A stretch of 64,000 nt of DNA from Bidens hawaiensis (lineage: Eukaryota; Streptophyta; Magnoliopsida; Asterales; Asteraceae): positions 1,550,001-1,614,000 of the forward strand of contig JAIQDT010000231.1 in the NCBI GenBank assembly GCA_021521415.1, read 5' to 3'. Position 1 is the first letter of the stretch; every line of letters begins with the position of its first letter. The notes beneath the pieces were generated by a model. The model saw only the letters and a program-made list of their open reading frames with translations, had not been told where the DNA came from and did not search any database. This document shows, in pieces, positions 47,055 through 58,129 of this stretch. The translations under genes were made by a program, and so were the position numbers.

Positions 47055-50000
47055 TGTGACATTTGAGCCAAAACAAGGTACACCTCAGTACGTATTTACC
47101 AATTAAGCAAATAAACGCCTTTTGCGTAACAAACAAACGATTAATCGAACGGGTCGGGTTATGACCCAGATATCTCGGGGGCTATCTATAAGTGATATAC
47201 GATCTATACAAGCTAAAACATTAAAAATATGGCCTTAGTTTGATAGCAAACAAGTTAAACGAAAATGTGCTCGTTTAACTACCCGCTATAGATTTAAACG
47301 CAAAAGATAGTTACAAACCAAGCATTGTATCATCCGTTAAGCTGAAAAAGACTTACCAAACACTTACTTGAAATGTTTTAAGTGATACGTGAAAATATTT
47401 TTGATTTTTACAAACATATAGTATGTTTTTATAATTTTACGCAAAACTAGTCGAAAAACACTCGTTTTCGCGTTGTTTAACGCACCCGATAAGTTTTTCG
47501 CGCCAAAAACCGAACCCGAACTAAATTTGGACCAGGCTTTTCGTATTTGGGCTTGAGAAACCAGATTATTGGGCCAAAACAGCCCAAAAGAGGCCCATAA
47601 GGAATCCCGATCGGACAACCCAACCCACCCCCATTCTTTTTATAAAACTTGTTTTGGAAGCTTGTTTATTCATTTTGGTTTATAAAAGTTGAGGCCCAAG
47701 CAGCTGCAAGCTGAATTTCCAGAAAACCTTCAAACCCTAAGGTAAGGAGCTTAAATAAGTAGCTTTTGTACTTGTTTAAACTTGTTTAATACCATAAAAA
47801 CATGTCTTGGTTACTAAAAATCATTCCTAACCATGTAAAAATCCTAAAAATGGTCCATAAACATGTTTTGATCATACACATGGTAAGGAACCTGTTTTGA
47901 TAGTTTTTTTGGCCATAAACACGGATTAAAGGGTTGAAACGGCGTTTTTACGGTTCGAAAGTTCGTTTTTGTGCACTAGCCGAAACCCTAAGTTAAGGGC
48001 TGTTATGTTGATGAAAAATTGCTTGGTTTGTGATATAGGACTTATACCTAGCTTGCTTAGAAGCACAAGAACCTGAAAACTTGATTAAAAAGTCGGAAAC
48101 GAGCCAAACCCGCTTAGGTAATGCCAAAACACTCGCTTACAGGCTATTTAGGTTAAGGTTGTGATGTGCATATTTTTAGGACTTGAAATTTTGCAGGGAC
48201 ATCTTGTTCAAATTTGGTAATTTTTCGACCATCTGAGAATATTTGGCGAATTTATTACCGAATTGGGACGTTTATTTGGGAAAAATAGCTAAAATACTTC
48301 AAAAGTTATGAAAATTTTATGGGAACTCAGATTTTATGTATTTTGATCACATATGAATTTTGGGATCATTTGGAGAAGTTTAAAGGTGTTTTGTTTATTT
48401 GCGTTCGCGTGAATTTTTATAGCCGAATTTGGGCCGAAAAGAATATCGCACGAGTTTTTTTACATTCAGGAATTGATACAGGTTGTTTTGGGACATGATT
48501 TGAGTATTCAATAATTTTTGTGGAATTTTTGGAAATTGTTTGGGGTAAACGGACGATTTTCAGGCGAAATATAGCTGATAAAATGAATTTTTATAAATTA
48601 ATAAATTAGTAAATAAATTCCAGAAATATTTTTATAAAAATCTACATATTTTAATTGATAAGTGGTTAAATTTTCATGATTTAATGATTAACGATTAATT
48701 AATTATGCTAATTTGAATATTAAACAAATTCAATTTTTATAAAAACCGGCAAGTTCGCGACTAACGAACCTGCGAGAATATCAAAACACCCAGAGTGATC
48801 AAAATCATATTTTTGGACTAATTAAGTAAAAACGAACTTTTCTATGAGAAACCTGGACAATCCGGGTGGATTGTACTCGTTTCTTCTTAAATCAAACTGA
48901 ATAAACGGAAACGGGCCCCGTGGCTAAACCAGTATGTGATCTTTCTTTATACCTTAATCATGTTATTAACCAATACATTTACCCAAGCTTATTTTACCAT
49001 AACTGTTTTCTGAACGCGTAAACGAGCAACTTGGCCCAGCTGGGGAAAACGGGAATTTGAGCCAAGTTCAGTTTTAAGTATTAGACATTGAACAACATCA
49101 CAACCTAAGCCTACTGCCACTTTCTGGGCGTTCCAGCTACACCCAGATTAGTTATACAGCCCAGTTTAGTATTGAGATTATATTAATATTAAAATATTAA
49201 TATTATTATAATATTGATTATAGGAACTACTGATAGCGGACCGAACAAACCACGAACTGATACAATACTGAATATCTACTAAACCGTGAGTTTCATGACC
49301 CCACTTTTAAACTGTTTTAAGAACTTTTGGGGTGAAAAGCATGTTTGATTACATATACATACCTGAAACATGTACTGATGTGAATCATCTAAGTGCTAAC
49401 ACACGAAAGTCCCCATGATCACAGTGATTAACTTCGAGCCGGTGGCTTGTGAATAGTACTATTGGTTTGACAAACCCAAACGGAATCGGCCTGGTTTCCA
49501 TGTCACATAGCGCCGTTTGCACATGACCATATTTATACAAACAGGCTATGTAGTGTTAGACATAGCTACCAGGGCATGTTGTGGGCGGAAAGGGGCCACA
49601 GTGGTTGATGGAGCGTGGGAAATGGATGCACGCAGCACATACAGTCAAGGCTTCACTGTAGCTTAGCATAATTACATCATTTACATACATACATACTTAT
49701 TTCATGATTACAAGTGTTGACTTGTGAATACTCATTACTGTTTTCTTGAAACTCGTGAAACTCACCAACTCTAGTAGTTGACCCATTTTAAACTGCTTTT
49801 CAGGTGTACCTAAATCGGAGTAATTTGGTGATCTGTTACTTGCCTAAAGTGTGTGGTTGATGCTATGTGAATAGAAGCAAGGGTGTTAGTAGTAAGAATG
49901 TATAGTTAACGAACTAGTTTTGTTTGTATCACCTAGACCGTAAAACAATGATAGAACAAAGAAATGTAATATATTGTAAATTAGTTTGTAATGTCTCTTT

Positions 50001-50079
50001 ATAAACAATGTGTTGATATCAGAGGTGTCTGTTACATTCCCGTTTTACGCTTCCGCATTGTGCTAGTCAGGGTGTGACA
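47055..50079 (+). mobile_element. Solo LTR of the TGTGACA family, 3025 bp
   Basis: TGTGACATTTGAGCC...GGGTGTGACA is bounded by TTGAT (47050-47054) and TTGTT (50080-50084), a TSD with one change. The homologous uninterrupted LTR at about 26950-26985 (reversed) shows the empty site. It has a TATA box (TATAAAAG, 47681) followed by a splice-donor-like AAG|GTAAGG near 47740. There is no coding sequence. Confidence 0.8.
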
Positions 50080-50150
50080 TTGTTGTTATGCATAGGGATA
50101 TAATTATATAGGTATTTAAGTATGACTACTTATCGTTTATGATGGCCTAA

Positions 50151-51156
50151 TGTTGGGTGGGATTTTCTATAAGGAAGATTGGAATCTCCTCAACCTCCTC
50201 AGAAAATGGCTAAGTATGGACTTCGAGCAAGCCTAGACAATCGAGCATGGTTTTACTACTTTGAGCAAGCTCTTCAGAACCTTTAGTGGTTGATAAGTGT
50301 TAAGGCTTCGAGCAAGCTAAACTTCAACGAGCAAGAGTATTCTTCTATCGAGCATGGACTGCTAATCGAGCAAACAGCTTAATCATACAAGTTTTAACCA
50401 AGTATTACTAGCATAGGATGGTCGAGCACATGGGGACAAGCATGGATGCGATAAGAAGATGTCATGTGGTCAAAGCAAGGACTTCGACCACAGTTCAGTT
50501 CCCCAAGCAAGATTTAAATCCGAGCATGCTAAAGATTGCTGAATAAGTATAAGGACAAGACTTAAGACGTCAAGAAGAATGAGCTTGCTCGATGGACTTG
50601 TTCGAGCAAAGCAAGGATTGGTCAAGAGGAATGTAGCATGCTGGAGGAGAATATGCTTGAGGACATTCATCGAGCATACCTAGCATAGTGAGTCTGCTCG
50701 AGCAAGATTGTTACCTTGCTTGAGGACTCAACACTTGTATTTATTTTGTCTTTCATTATGTAATGATTAGGAATTTCTAGAAGGAATGTCAGGGTTTATA
50801 AATAGGGTCCTAGGTTTCCATTTAGGCCACGGATAACGACGCACACAATATGAGAAACATTCCAAAAGAATATTCTATTTGTTTCCTCATACAGCCGCCA
50901 CCCGCCGTCACACACGAAACCCTAGACATTCCTTTCACTGTTGTATTAAATGATATATTAAATGTAGTGAATCTTTGTCTTTGATTGTGTTCTTATTGAT
51001 TATTCATTATCGTTTCGCGTCTGCTATATCACACCCTTGTTCCCACTTGTTGGATATCCTGATTCCGCCGGGATTTTCAATAAGCCTTTGGGTTACAGAG
51101 TCGTTGTGTTCTTTTCAACCTTTCCTAAAGGTTTCACCTGACTCACGGTCCTGACA
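50151..51156 (+). repeat. Copia 5' LTR, 1006 bp
   Basis: TGTTGGGTGGGATTTTC...GGTCCTGACA is followed after two bases by the primer binding site. About a dozen CGAGCA motifs lie at 50220-50705, including the full palindrome TGCTCGAGCA at 50695-50704, all upstream of the TATA box (50797-50804). Confidence 0.92.
50797..50804 (+). promoter_or_regulatory. TATA box of the 5' LTR
   Basis: TATAAATA followed by GGGTCCTAGGTTTCC is conserved in the LTR at 2089-3162. It lies about 95 bp after the last CGAGCA motif. Confidence 0.7.
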
Positions 51157-51158
51157 AG

Positions 51159-51170
51159 TGGTATCAGAGC
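51159..51170 (+). other. Primer binding site, initiator tRNA-Met
   Basis: TGGTATCAGAGC begins two bases after the LTR end. It is the standard copia site complementary to the 3' end of initiator tRNA-Met. Confidence 0.92.
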
Positions 51171-51217
51171 TTTGGAAACTCGCTGAAGGCCACGGGACTG
51201 AAGGTTTGTGAAAAAGA

Positions 51218-52135
51218 TTGAAGCTTTACTCTGTTTTCTCTACTGCAAATCCCAGATCTGCTAAAATAGAAGACCAAGAAGTATCTACCAACAAGATTCC
51301 CAGATTGCTTGGACAAGAAAATTTCATCAAATGGAAAGTGCTCTTCGAAGCAGCTGTAAACTACAACGACCCAGAGCTTTGGACTTCTATCACTAACGAA
51401 AACTATGTTCTTTCAACCGCTCCGAACAACAATGCCACCGTTGAGCTAAAAATGCAGAAAAGGGACGATAAGGCTCTGTCTATGCTGAATTTAGGTCTGT
51501 CTTGGGAGATACTGACAACCGTCAACCATCACAAAACTGCTAAAGAAATGTATGATGCAGTTATTGATATGTTTGAAGGAAATACTAAACTGAGAGATAT
51601 CAAGAAAGACAGACTGAAGCAACAGCTTGATAGGTTCAAGTTTAAAGATGGAAAAAGACTAAAATCTGTCCTGCAAAGGTTCATGGTAATTGTTAATGAT
51701 ATAAGAACAACTGACCTGCATATTTCTGATTTCGAGCTAAATAAGAAGCTTTTGTCATCTTTGTCTGGTGAGTGGTACACAGCCAGCAAATTCATCAAGG
51801 AAAAGGTGAGTTTTCCCAACTTGTTGGATGATGTATTTGCATTTCTTAAGGCTGCAGAACATGAGATGATCGAAAACCACATGATTAGAGAAGATAAGCC
51901 CAGTTTCCAAGTGAGCAATGCTCTAGTAGCTCCCATGGGAAATCTTTCAATCAAGAATCAGCAGCCTATCATTGAAGAGCCATCTGAGACAAATTCAACA
52001 TGTGGTGGTCAGCCAAGATTCAATGTTCAGCTAATAGAAGATGATGTGGCCTCAACAGCAAGTGGTCCGTTAACATTTGTGCAGAACAATACAAATCAAA
52101 ACAGACTACCAAGCTTTGTTCTCCATATTTACTGA
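51218..52135 (+). CDS. Copia gag (capsid part), 305 aa
   Basis: This is the longest intact frame in the window. It carries RLLGQENFIKWKVLFEAAV, the capsid start block of copia gag, then ALSMLNLGLSWEILTTV, AKEMYDAVIDMFEG, LQQFMV-type LKSVLQRFMVIVNDI and KLLSSLSGEWYTASKFIKE. These are the blocks of the UBN2/gag-polypeptide family. It starts 48 bases after the primer binding site. It ends in a stop before the zinc knuckle, which continues in another frame at 52180; in an intact element both would be one protein. The product forms the virus-like particle shell in the cytoplasm. Confidence 0.85.
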   Translation: MKLYSVFSTANPRSAKIEDQEVSTNKIPRLLGQENFIKWKVLFEAAVNYNDPELWTSITNENYVLSTAPNNNATVELKMQKRDDKALSMLNLGLSWEILTTVNHHKTAKEMYDAVIDMFEGNTKLRDIKKDRLKQQLDRFKFKDGKRLKSVLQRFMVIVNDIRTTDLHISDFELNKKLLSSLSGEWYTASKFIKEKVSFPNLLDDVFAFLKAAEHEMIENHMIREDKPSFQVSNALVAPMGNLSIKNQQPIIEEPSETNSTCGGQPRFNVQLIEDDVASTASGPLTFVQNNTNQNRLPSFVLHIY

Positions 52136-52179
52136 GTCATATCATGCCTTTGTGGCCAAGAATCTGATAAACACAAGCA

Positions 52180-52422
52180 TTGTGCAGAAAGATCTCGAAC
52201 AAAATAGATGCTGATGACTTGGAGGATATGGACATAAAATGGCAGGCAGCCATGTTGGCTGTGAGAACCAAGAGATTATACAACAGAACTGGAAGATCAA
52301 GCTTCAATGGACCGAACGAGAGAATAGGTTTTGACAAATCAAAAGCAATCTGCTACAACTGTCAACAACCAGGACACTTTGCAAGAGAGTGCAACATGCA
52401 AAGAAAGTTGGTAACCAGGTGA
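52180..52422 (+). pseudogene. Gag nucleocapsid with CCHC zinc knuckle
   Basis: DADDLEDMDIKWQAAMLAVR leads to CYNCQQPGHFAREC, a perfect CX2CX4HX4C knuckle that binds the element RNA. It is shifted out of frame from the capsid part. Confidence 0.85.
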
Positions 52423-52739
52423 ATCAAAATCAATTTTACCAAAATCAAAATCAGAACTTCCAACATCAAATAAATCAGATCACCAACCAAAACCCCAATC
52501 AAAATCAAAACAGACCCCAGCAACAAACCTTTCAACCTTAAAGAAACATCCAACTGCAGATTCACACTAATAGAGCAGAGTCCATCAGAACAATGTGAAT
52601 CAGGTTAGGGATTAAGGGAACGTTCCGGTAACAAGGGTTGCCTCAGGATGGGGAGTTTGATTGGAGTAACCATGCAGCTTAGAATGAAAAGGCAAATGTT
52701 GCCTTTATGGCCAAAGTGTAGGACAAGCAAGAATCTTCA

Positions 52740-53598
52740 AATGCGCAGGTACATTATGATATTTCAATTTTTGATCTTCTTATTACAATTGATGAACTCA
52801 ATCAGGAATTTGGAAAATGGAAAACTGAATGTGGAAGAAAGGAAGCATTCTTGAATGTGTATAAAGCAAGTGAAGCAACCTATGAGAATCAAATGAAGGG
52901 GCTTGAGGAAGATTGTATGCAAGCATACAGAACCCAATCAAGAATGACAATTGAAATTGAGGGTTTGAAAAAATTGTATGCTGAAAAGAAGTTGAAAAAT
53001 GTAGATTTGTTGATTCAAATGGAATTCTTGAAAAACCTTGTGTCTACAGGAAATATAGTGGGATTTGTGGATAAAATGACAGAGGAAGAGAAGTATAAAG
53101 AGGTGTCACCACCTTTCTTTAACAGCTATCCACTGAAAGTAGACAAGGAAAGCATGAATGAATATCTAAAACAATTCAAGAATGTGTTTGATGACAAAGC
53201 TGATTTTGTAAAACAGTATGATGATGTAATTGTGGATGAGAATGGAGAGTTTGCAGTGAAGCAAAATGAGGAACCAAAGTACAAGATAAATGTAAAGAAG
53301 GATGGTGAGAAAAAGATGTGGAGTGAATACTCCAGTGAAGAAAGTAATTGCAGTTTGTGGCAGTACAAAATCATCTAAGAGCAAGAAAAAGAAGGGATCA
53401 AGCAAAAAGAAAAATGAAAAGATTCCTCTATTGCCAAAGATGACTCCAAAGTTGAAGAAGCACTATGAAAAGATAAGAAAAGAACATGTGGTGTTTGACA
53501 TTTGTGCAGGACCACAGTCAGAAATCAAAAGAAGAAATGAAGCGGAAATGAAATGTTTTTATGATCAGTCCCATCCTCCAATCTATCCAGTCTTCTGA
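52740..53598 (+). pseudogene. Coiled-coil linker region between gag and protease
   Basis: The main frame 52851-53378 is rich in charged heptads (YENQMKGLEEDCMQAY, IEGLKKLYAEKKLKNVDLL) and a FVDKMTEEEKYKEVSPPF segment. After a shift, 53302-53598 is strongly basic (SKSKKKKGSSKKKNEK). Such long linkers occur in Sirevirus gag-pol. The role is unknown; particle assembly is a guess. Confidence 0.55.
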
Positions 53599-53693
53599 AA
53601 TCATGAATTATTTGACATTGGAGATGTGGAGTATGTACCAATGAGAAGATTTGTTGTAGAAGAAGGAGGAAGCTGTTCAAGAACCCATCCAAG

Positions 53694-54158
53694 TTGAAGC
53701 CAATAATGTTTGTTAAAGATAAATATCATCTAGAGCCTAATCTAAACAAACCAATCAAAATGGACTTCAGCAACTCTCTATGTCCAAAAACATCCCTAGG
53801 CTTTGATTTCCCCAAACCAAGTGACAGAATTAAAGACAAGCAATTGCTTGAAGACATGGGGAGTTATGCCAAGGTCTGGTGCAAGAAGTGTGATGCCTAT
53901 GGTCATCACACTGACTCTTGCTGGTTTGAAGAAGAAGGGTTTGTGGTTCCTGATGTGGTTTGTGGATTTGACATGAAAGGATACAGGGAGATGTATCAAA
54001 GATACCTGAATGAAGAAAAGAAAAGTTCAAGTGATGAAGAGAATAGATCAGTCTTGGAAAAGAAACTGAAACAAGTGTTGAAAATCAAGGATGATGTAAA
54101 GGTATCAAGCAAACCTGCAAAGAACAATAGGTCAACTGACAAGGAAAGGAAAATATGA
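53694..54158 (+). pseudogene. Second CCHC-type segment upstream of protease
   Basis: The 154-aa frame contains CKKCDAYGHHTDSC, spaced CX2CX4HX4C like a nucleocapsid knuckle, then acidic and basic stretches. A second knuckle far from the first is less common in copia elements. Stops separate it from the protease. Confidence 0.6.
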
Positions 54159-54455
54159 GACCTGGTGTTCTGAATGGGGATGAAAAATTCTTCATGAAGT
54201 AGGGTTATAAACCAAGAGGGTTTCAATGGAAGACTAAGAAGGAGTTGACTGAAAAGAAAGACTATGTGATTGAGCAAACTAAAAACATAATCATGTCACA
54301 AGTTGTGAAAGTTGGTCAGAATCAGACTCAGAAGAAGAATGTGAAGTTGTCTATGAAGACCCACTTCCAGTTCCAACTCCTGATGAATCTTCACCTAATA
54401 CTGAATTACAAACTGATGCAGTTTGTGACTCAGAATCCAACTGATTCTCTTTTGT

Positions 54456-54686
54456 GTGTATGTGCAGGAACAGTCCTTAAACAGTAATGATTTATGGTAC
54501 ATGGAAAATGGATGTTCCAGGCATATAACCTATGACAAGAGTGATCTCATCACTTATGAAAGAAATTTTGAAGGGCCAGTTGCTTTTGGGAGTGATGAAA
54601 ATGGAGGGAAGATTATTGGAAGAGGAACACTCACCAATAGAAAGGTATCCTTTGAGAATGTGCTGCATGTTGAAGGATTACAATAA
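54456..54686 (+). pseudogene. Copia aspartic protease, active site altered
   Basis: LWYMENGCSRHITYDKSDL aligns with the family pattern W-x-x-D-S/T-G-C-S-x-H. The catalytic Asp-Ser-Gly is Glu-Asn-Gly here. GKIIGRGTL and FENVLHVEGLQ follow as expected. With the catalytic Asp lost the enzyme should be inactive. Confidence 0.8.
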
Positions 54687-54728
54687 AATCTACTCAGCAT
54701 ATCTCAAGTTTGTGACAAAGGGTACAAG

Positions 54729-55601
54729 GTGGCCTTCAATGATGAACACTGCCTAATTCTGAAGCCTGAGTTTGTGATTCCAACTGATATGATCAGTATG
54801 ATGGCTCCAAGAAATGGCAATCTCTATGAAGTGAGAATGAACACTACTACATCTAGAGGTGGTTCATGCTTTGTTTCCAAAGCCACTGAAAATGAGACCA
54901 AACTGTGGCATAGGAAGATGTGTCATGTCAACTTGAAGAACATGAAAAAGCTAGTGAAATGTGAACATGTTGTTGGCTTTCCCATGAGAGAATTCAAGCT
55001 TGAAGAAAAATGCACATCTTGTCTCAAAGGGACACAACATAAATCCTCATGTAAGAGCAAAATGATAAACACCATTGATGAGGTCTTGGAACTACTACAC
55101 ATGGATCTGTTTGTTCCAGTAAGTGTTCCAAGTATTGGAAAGAAGAGATACTGCCTAGTGATCACAGATGATTACTCGATATTTACTTGGGTATACTTTA
55201 TGGGCAGCAAGGATGAAACCCCAGAATTGATCAGATCCTATGTGCTGAAAATGGAAAATCAACTTAAAAGGAAGGTGAAAGTTATTAGAAGTGACAATGG
55301 GACAGAATTCAAGAATGGAATAATGGAAGAATTCTGCACTTCTAAAGGGATATTTCAACAATATAGCGCACATAGGACTCCTGAGCAAAATGGTGTTGCA
55401 GAAAGAAGAAACAGAACACTAATTGAAGCTGCAAGGACCATGATTGCTGATGCAAATCTGCCAGTCACTTTCTGGGCAGAAGCAATCAACACTTCATGTT
55501 ATGTGCAGAACAGTGTTCTACTAAACAAGGCTCAAAACAAGACTCCATATAAGGTTGTCTTCAAAAGAAAGCCTTATGTGAAGTTCTTAAAGCCTTTTTG
55601 A
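54729..55601 (+). pseudogene. Copia integrase, all DDE residues present
   Basis: The 290-aa frame contains the zinc-binding part (LWHRKMCHVNLKNM; CTSCLKG) and the core. The first Asp is in LLHMDLFVPV, the second in VIRSDNGTEFKN and the Glu in PEQNGVAERRNRTLIEAART. FWAEAINTSCYVQN and LKPF follow before a stop. It is one of the better preserved parts of the element. It joins the cDNA ends to host DNA. Confidence 0.88.
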
Positions 55602-56460
55602 TGCAGATGCTCACTGTTGAATACAAAGGATTATCTGAACAAATTCCAGTCAAAATCCCTAGAATGTTTCTTTGTGGGATACTCATCTCATGCAAAGGCT
55701 TATAGAGTCTATGTGAAGGAGCACATGGTGGTCATTGAGTCATCAGACATAATTTTCAATGAAAACCATTTTAACGATGTTGAAGGTCCCAAATAGCTAT
55801 TTGACTTAGAGAAGATGATCAAGTCTTTTAAAATTTATAATGAAGATATGGATGACAGCATGTACAGAACCTGCTTTGAAGATAAAGGAAAACAAAAACA
55901 AGTTGATCTGGACAAGCTATGGTCATTTGTTGCTCCTGAACCAAATGGATTTAACTTTGAGAAAAGCAACCAAGGAGCTTCTGAAGTTGAAATGAATGAA
56001 CAAGAAGCTGCAGTTGATGTTTCTAATGTAGTTCCAAGTGATGTGGAGAGTGAACCAATTCAAAGTCAACAACCTGCTCAGCCTGAAGGGACAAATCAAT
56101 TTGAAGACAGGTTTCAGTCTTTGTTTGACTCTCTACAAATTAGGTCAAATGAGGGATCATCATCTGAGATTGATCAACTTTAAGAAGCTGGTGAAAGTCA
56201 AGAAAGAGTTGAAAATGAAACTGCTGAGTTCAATATGACAAATCTTAAGACATAAGTGTCTGCACAACAATTTGTGCAGACTACCTCTGTTGAAAGAAAT
56301 CACCCTGCAAAGAACATCATAGGAGACTTGCATGAAAGAGTGACTAGAAGCTCTTCTGAAAAAGCAAACATCTGCCTGTATGCTTGCTTCTTATCACAAG
56401 TTGAACCATAGAACATCAATCAAGCTTTAAAGGACAACAGCTGGGTAGAAGCTATGCAGG
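55602..56460 (+). pseudogene. Integrase C-terminus and integrase-RT linker
   Basis: After the stop a shifted frame gives ECFFVGYSSHAKAYRVY and VVIESSDIIFNE, the conserved end of copia integrase. An acidic, Gln/Ser-rich linker (55815-56183) and NINQALKDNSWVEAMQEEL, the start of the RT region, follow with several stops. Confidence 0.75.
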
Positions 56461-57452
56461 AAGAGTTAGCTCAATTCAGAGACTTACATGTCTGGGACTT
56501 AGTTGACAAGCCTAGAGGCAAGTATGCTATTGTCACCAAATGGGTGTTTAGAAACAAGAAAGATGAAAGAGGAATTATGATTAAAAAAGAAAGCAAGATT
56601 GGTAGCTCTAGGATTCTTAAAAGAAGAAGGAATGGACTTTGAAGAAGTTTTTGCTCCAGTTGCAAGACTAGAGGCTACAAGGATCTTTCTGGCATATGCA
56701 GCATCAATGAATATTAAAGTCTATCAACTTGATGTAAAGTCTGCATTTTTAAATGGAAAGATTGATGAAGAAGTTTATGTCACTCAACCTCCAAGATTTA
56801 AAGATCCAGTGCATCCCAACAAGGTCTACAAACTCAGCAAAGCATTGTATGGACCGCATCAAGCACCAAGGGCCTGGTATGATGAGTTGTCAAACCATCT
56901 GCTGGAAAATGGCTTCTACAGAGGAGCTATTGACAAGACTTTATTCTAGAAAAAATGGAACAAGGATCTGCTGCTGTTGCAAGTGTATGTGGATGAGATT
57001 ATCTTTGGCTCCACAAATGAACAAATGTGCAAGGAGTTTGAGCAAGTGATGAAATCCAAGTACAAGATAAGCTCAATGGGGAAATGAATTTCTTCCTTGG
57101 ACTTCAGGTGCAACAGAAAGCTGATGGAATTTTCAATAATCAATCAAAGTATGTACAAGAGATTCTTAACAAGTTCAAGTGCCAAGACTTCAAGACAGTG
57201 TCCACACCAATGGACACACATGAGAAAATGGTACCTAATGAGAAGGGGGAGCTGGTGGACCAGCTTGAATATAGGGCCAAGATAGGATCACTGATTTATC
57301 TTACAGCATCTAGGCCAGATATTATGTTTGTTGTGTGTGTATGTGCTAGATTCAAAGCTAACCCCAAGGTCTCACATATGCTAGCAGTCAAGAGGATCTT
57401 CAGATATCTAAAAGGTAAACCAGATTTAGTATCCAAAGAACCCTTCCTTTGA
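56454..57452 (+). pseudogene. Copia reverse transcriptase, YVDE at the active site
   Basis: Blocks in order: [129 protein letters not shown]. The catalytic YVDD reads YVDE, a substitution of an essential Asp. Frameshifts lie near 56640 and 57065 and a stop at 56949. Confidence 0.88.
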
Positions 57453-57925
57453 CTTGATGGCCTACACAGATAGTGACTATGATGGTTGCAACATGAATAG
57501 AAAATCAACTTCAGGAGGATGCCAGTTTCTAGGGAACAGGCTGGTGTCTTGGCAATCCAAGAAGCAAACTACAGTGTCCATCTACCGCTGAAGCTGAGTA
57601 CATTACTGCTTCTGCCTGCTGTGCACAAGTTCTTTGGATTCAGAATCAACTGCTGGATTATAGTCTGAATTTCTTACTTACCCCTATTTTAATTGATAAT
57701 ACTGCTGCTATGTTCATTGTTAAGAATCCAGTCCACATTCTAAGACTAAGCACATTGATATTAGACATCATTTCATTAGGGACTGTCAGGTAAAGGGCTT
57801 AGTAGAAATGAAAAGAGTAGATACATATGATAATTTGGCTGATTTATTCCCCAAACCTTTAGATAAAACCAGGTTTCACTTTCTGTTAAAATTCCTAGGA
57901 ATAATAAATGCTGATGAAGTTTGAT
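57453..57925 (+). pseudogene. Copia RNase H, fragmented
   Basis: Translations give LMAYTDSDYDGCNMNRKSTS, STAEAEYITASACCAQVLWI, LIDNTAAM and LADLFPKPLDKTRFHFLL in changing frames. These are the four conserved blocks of copia RNase H and the end of pol. Frameshifts occur near 57590 and 57735. Confidence 0.82.
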
Positions 57926-58129
57926 TTAGGATGTGTGGTTAAATGAGGTGCTTACTGATTATCTTTGTTACTCACTTTGAATGTTTGCATGACGATTTGC
58001 TATGCTTAATTGATAATTCAAAATTGCATAAATCATGTATGTAACTATCTTTGTGTTAAATATTTGTTATCATTGTTAATTACAGCTTTCAGTACTTTGA
58101 TCTGTGCCTGAATGATGTATTTTTGTGGA

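Noticed and set aside
1..51156. Treating the LTRs at 2089-3162 and 50151-51156 as the two ends of one element
   Set aside because: The left one follows internal 3' sequence and lacks a primer binding site; the right one is followed by a primer binding site and gag. They are the 3' end of one element and the 5' end of another.
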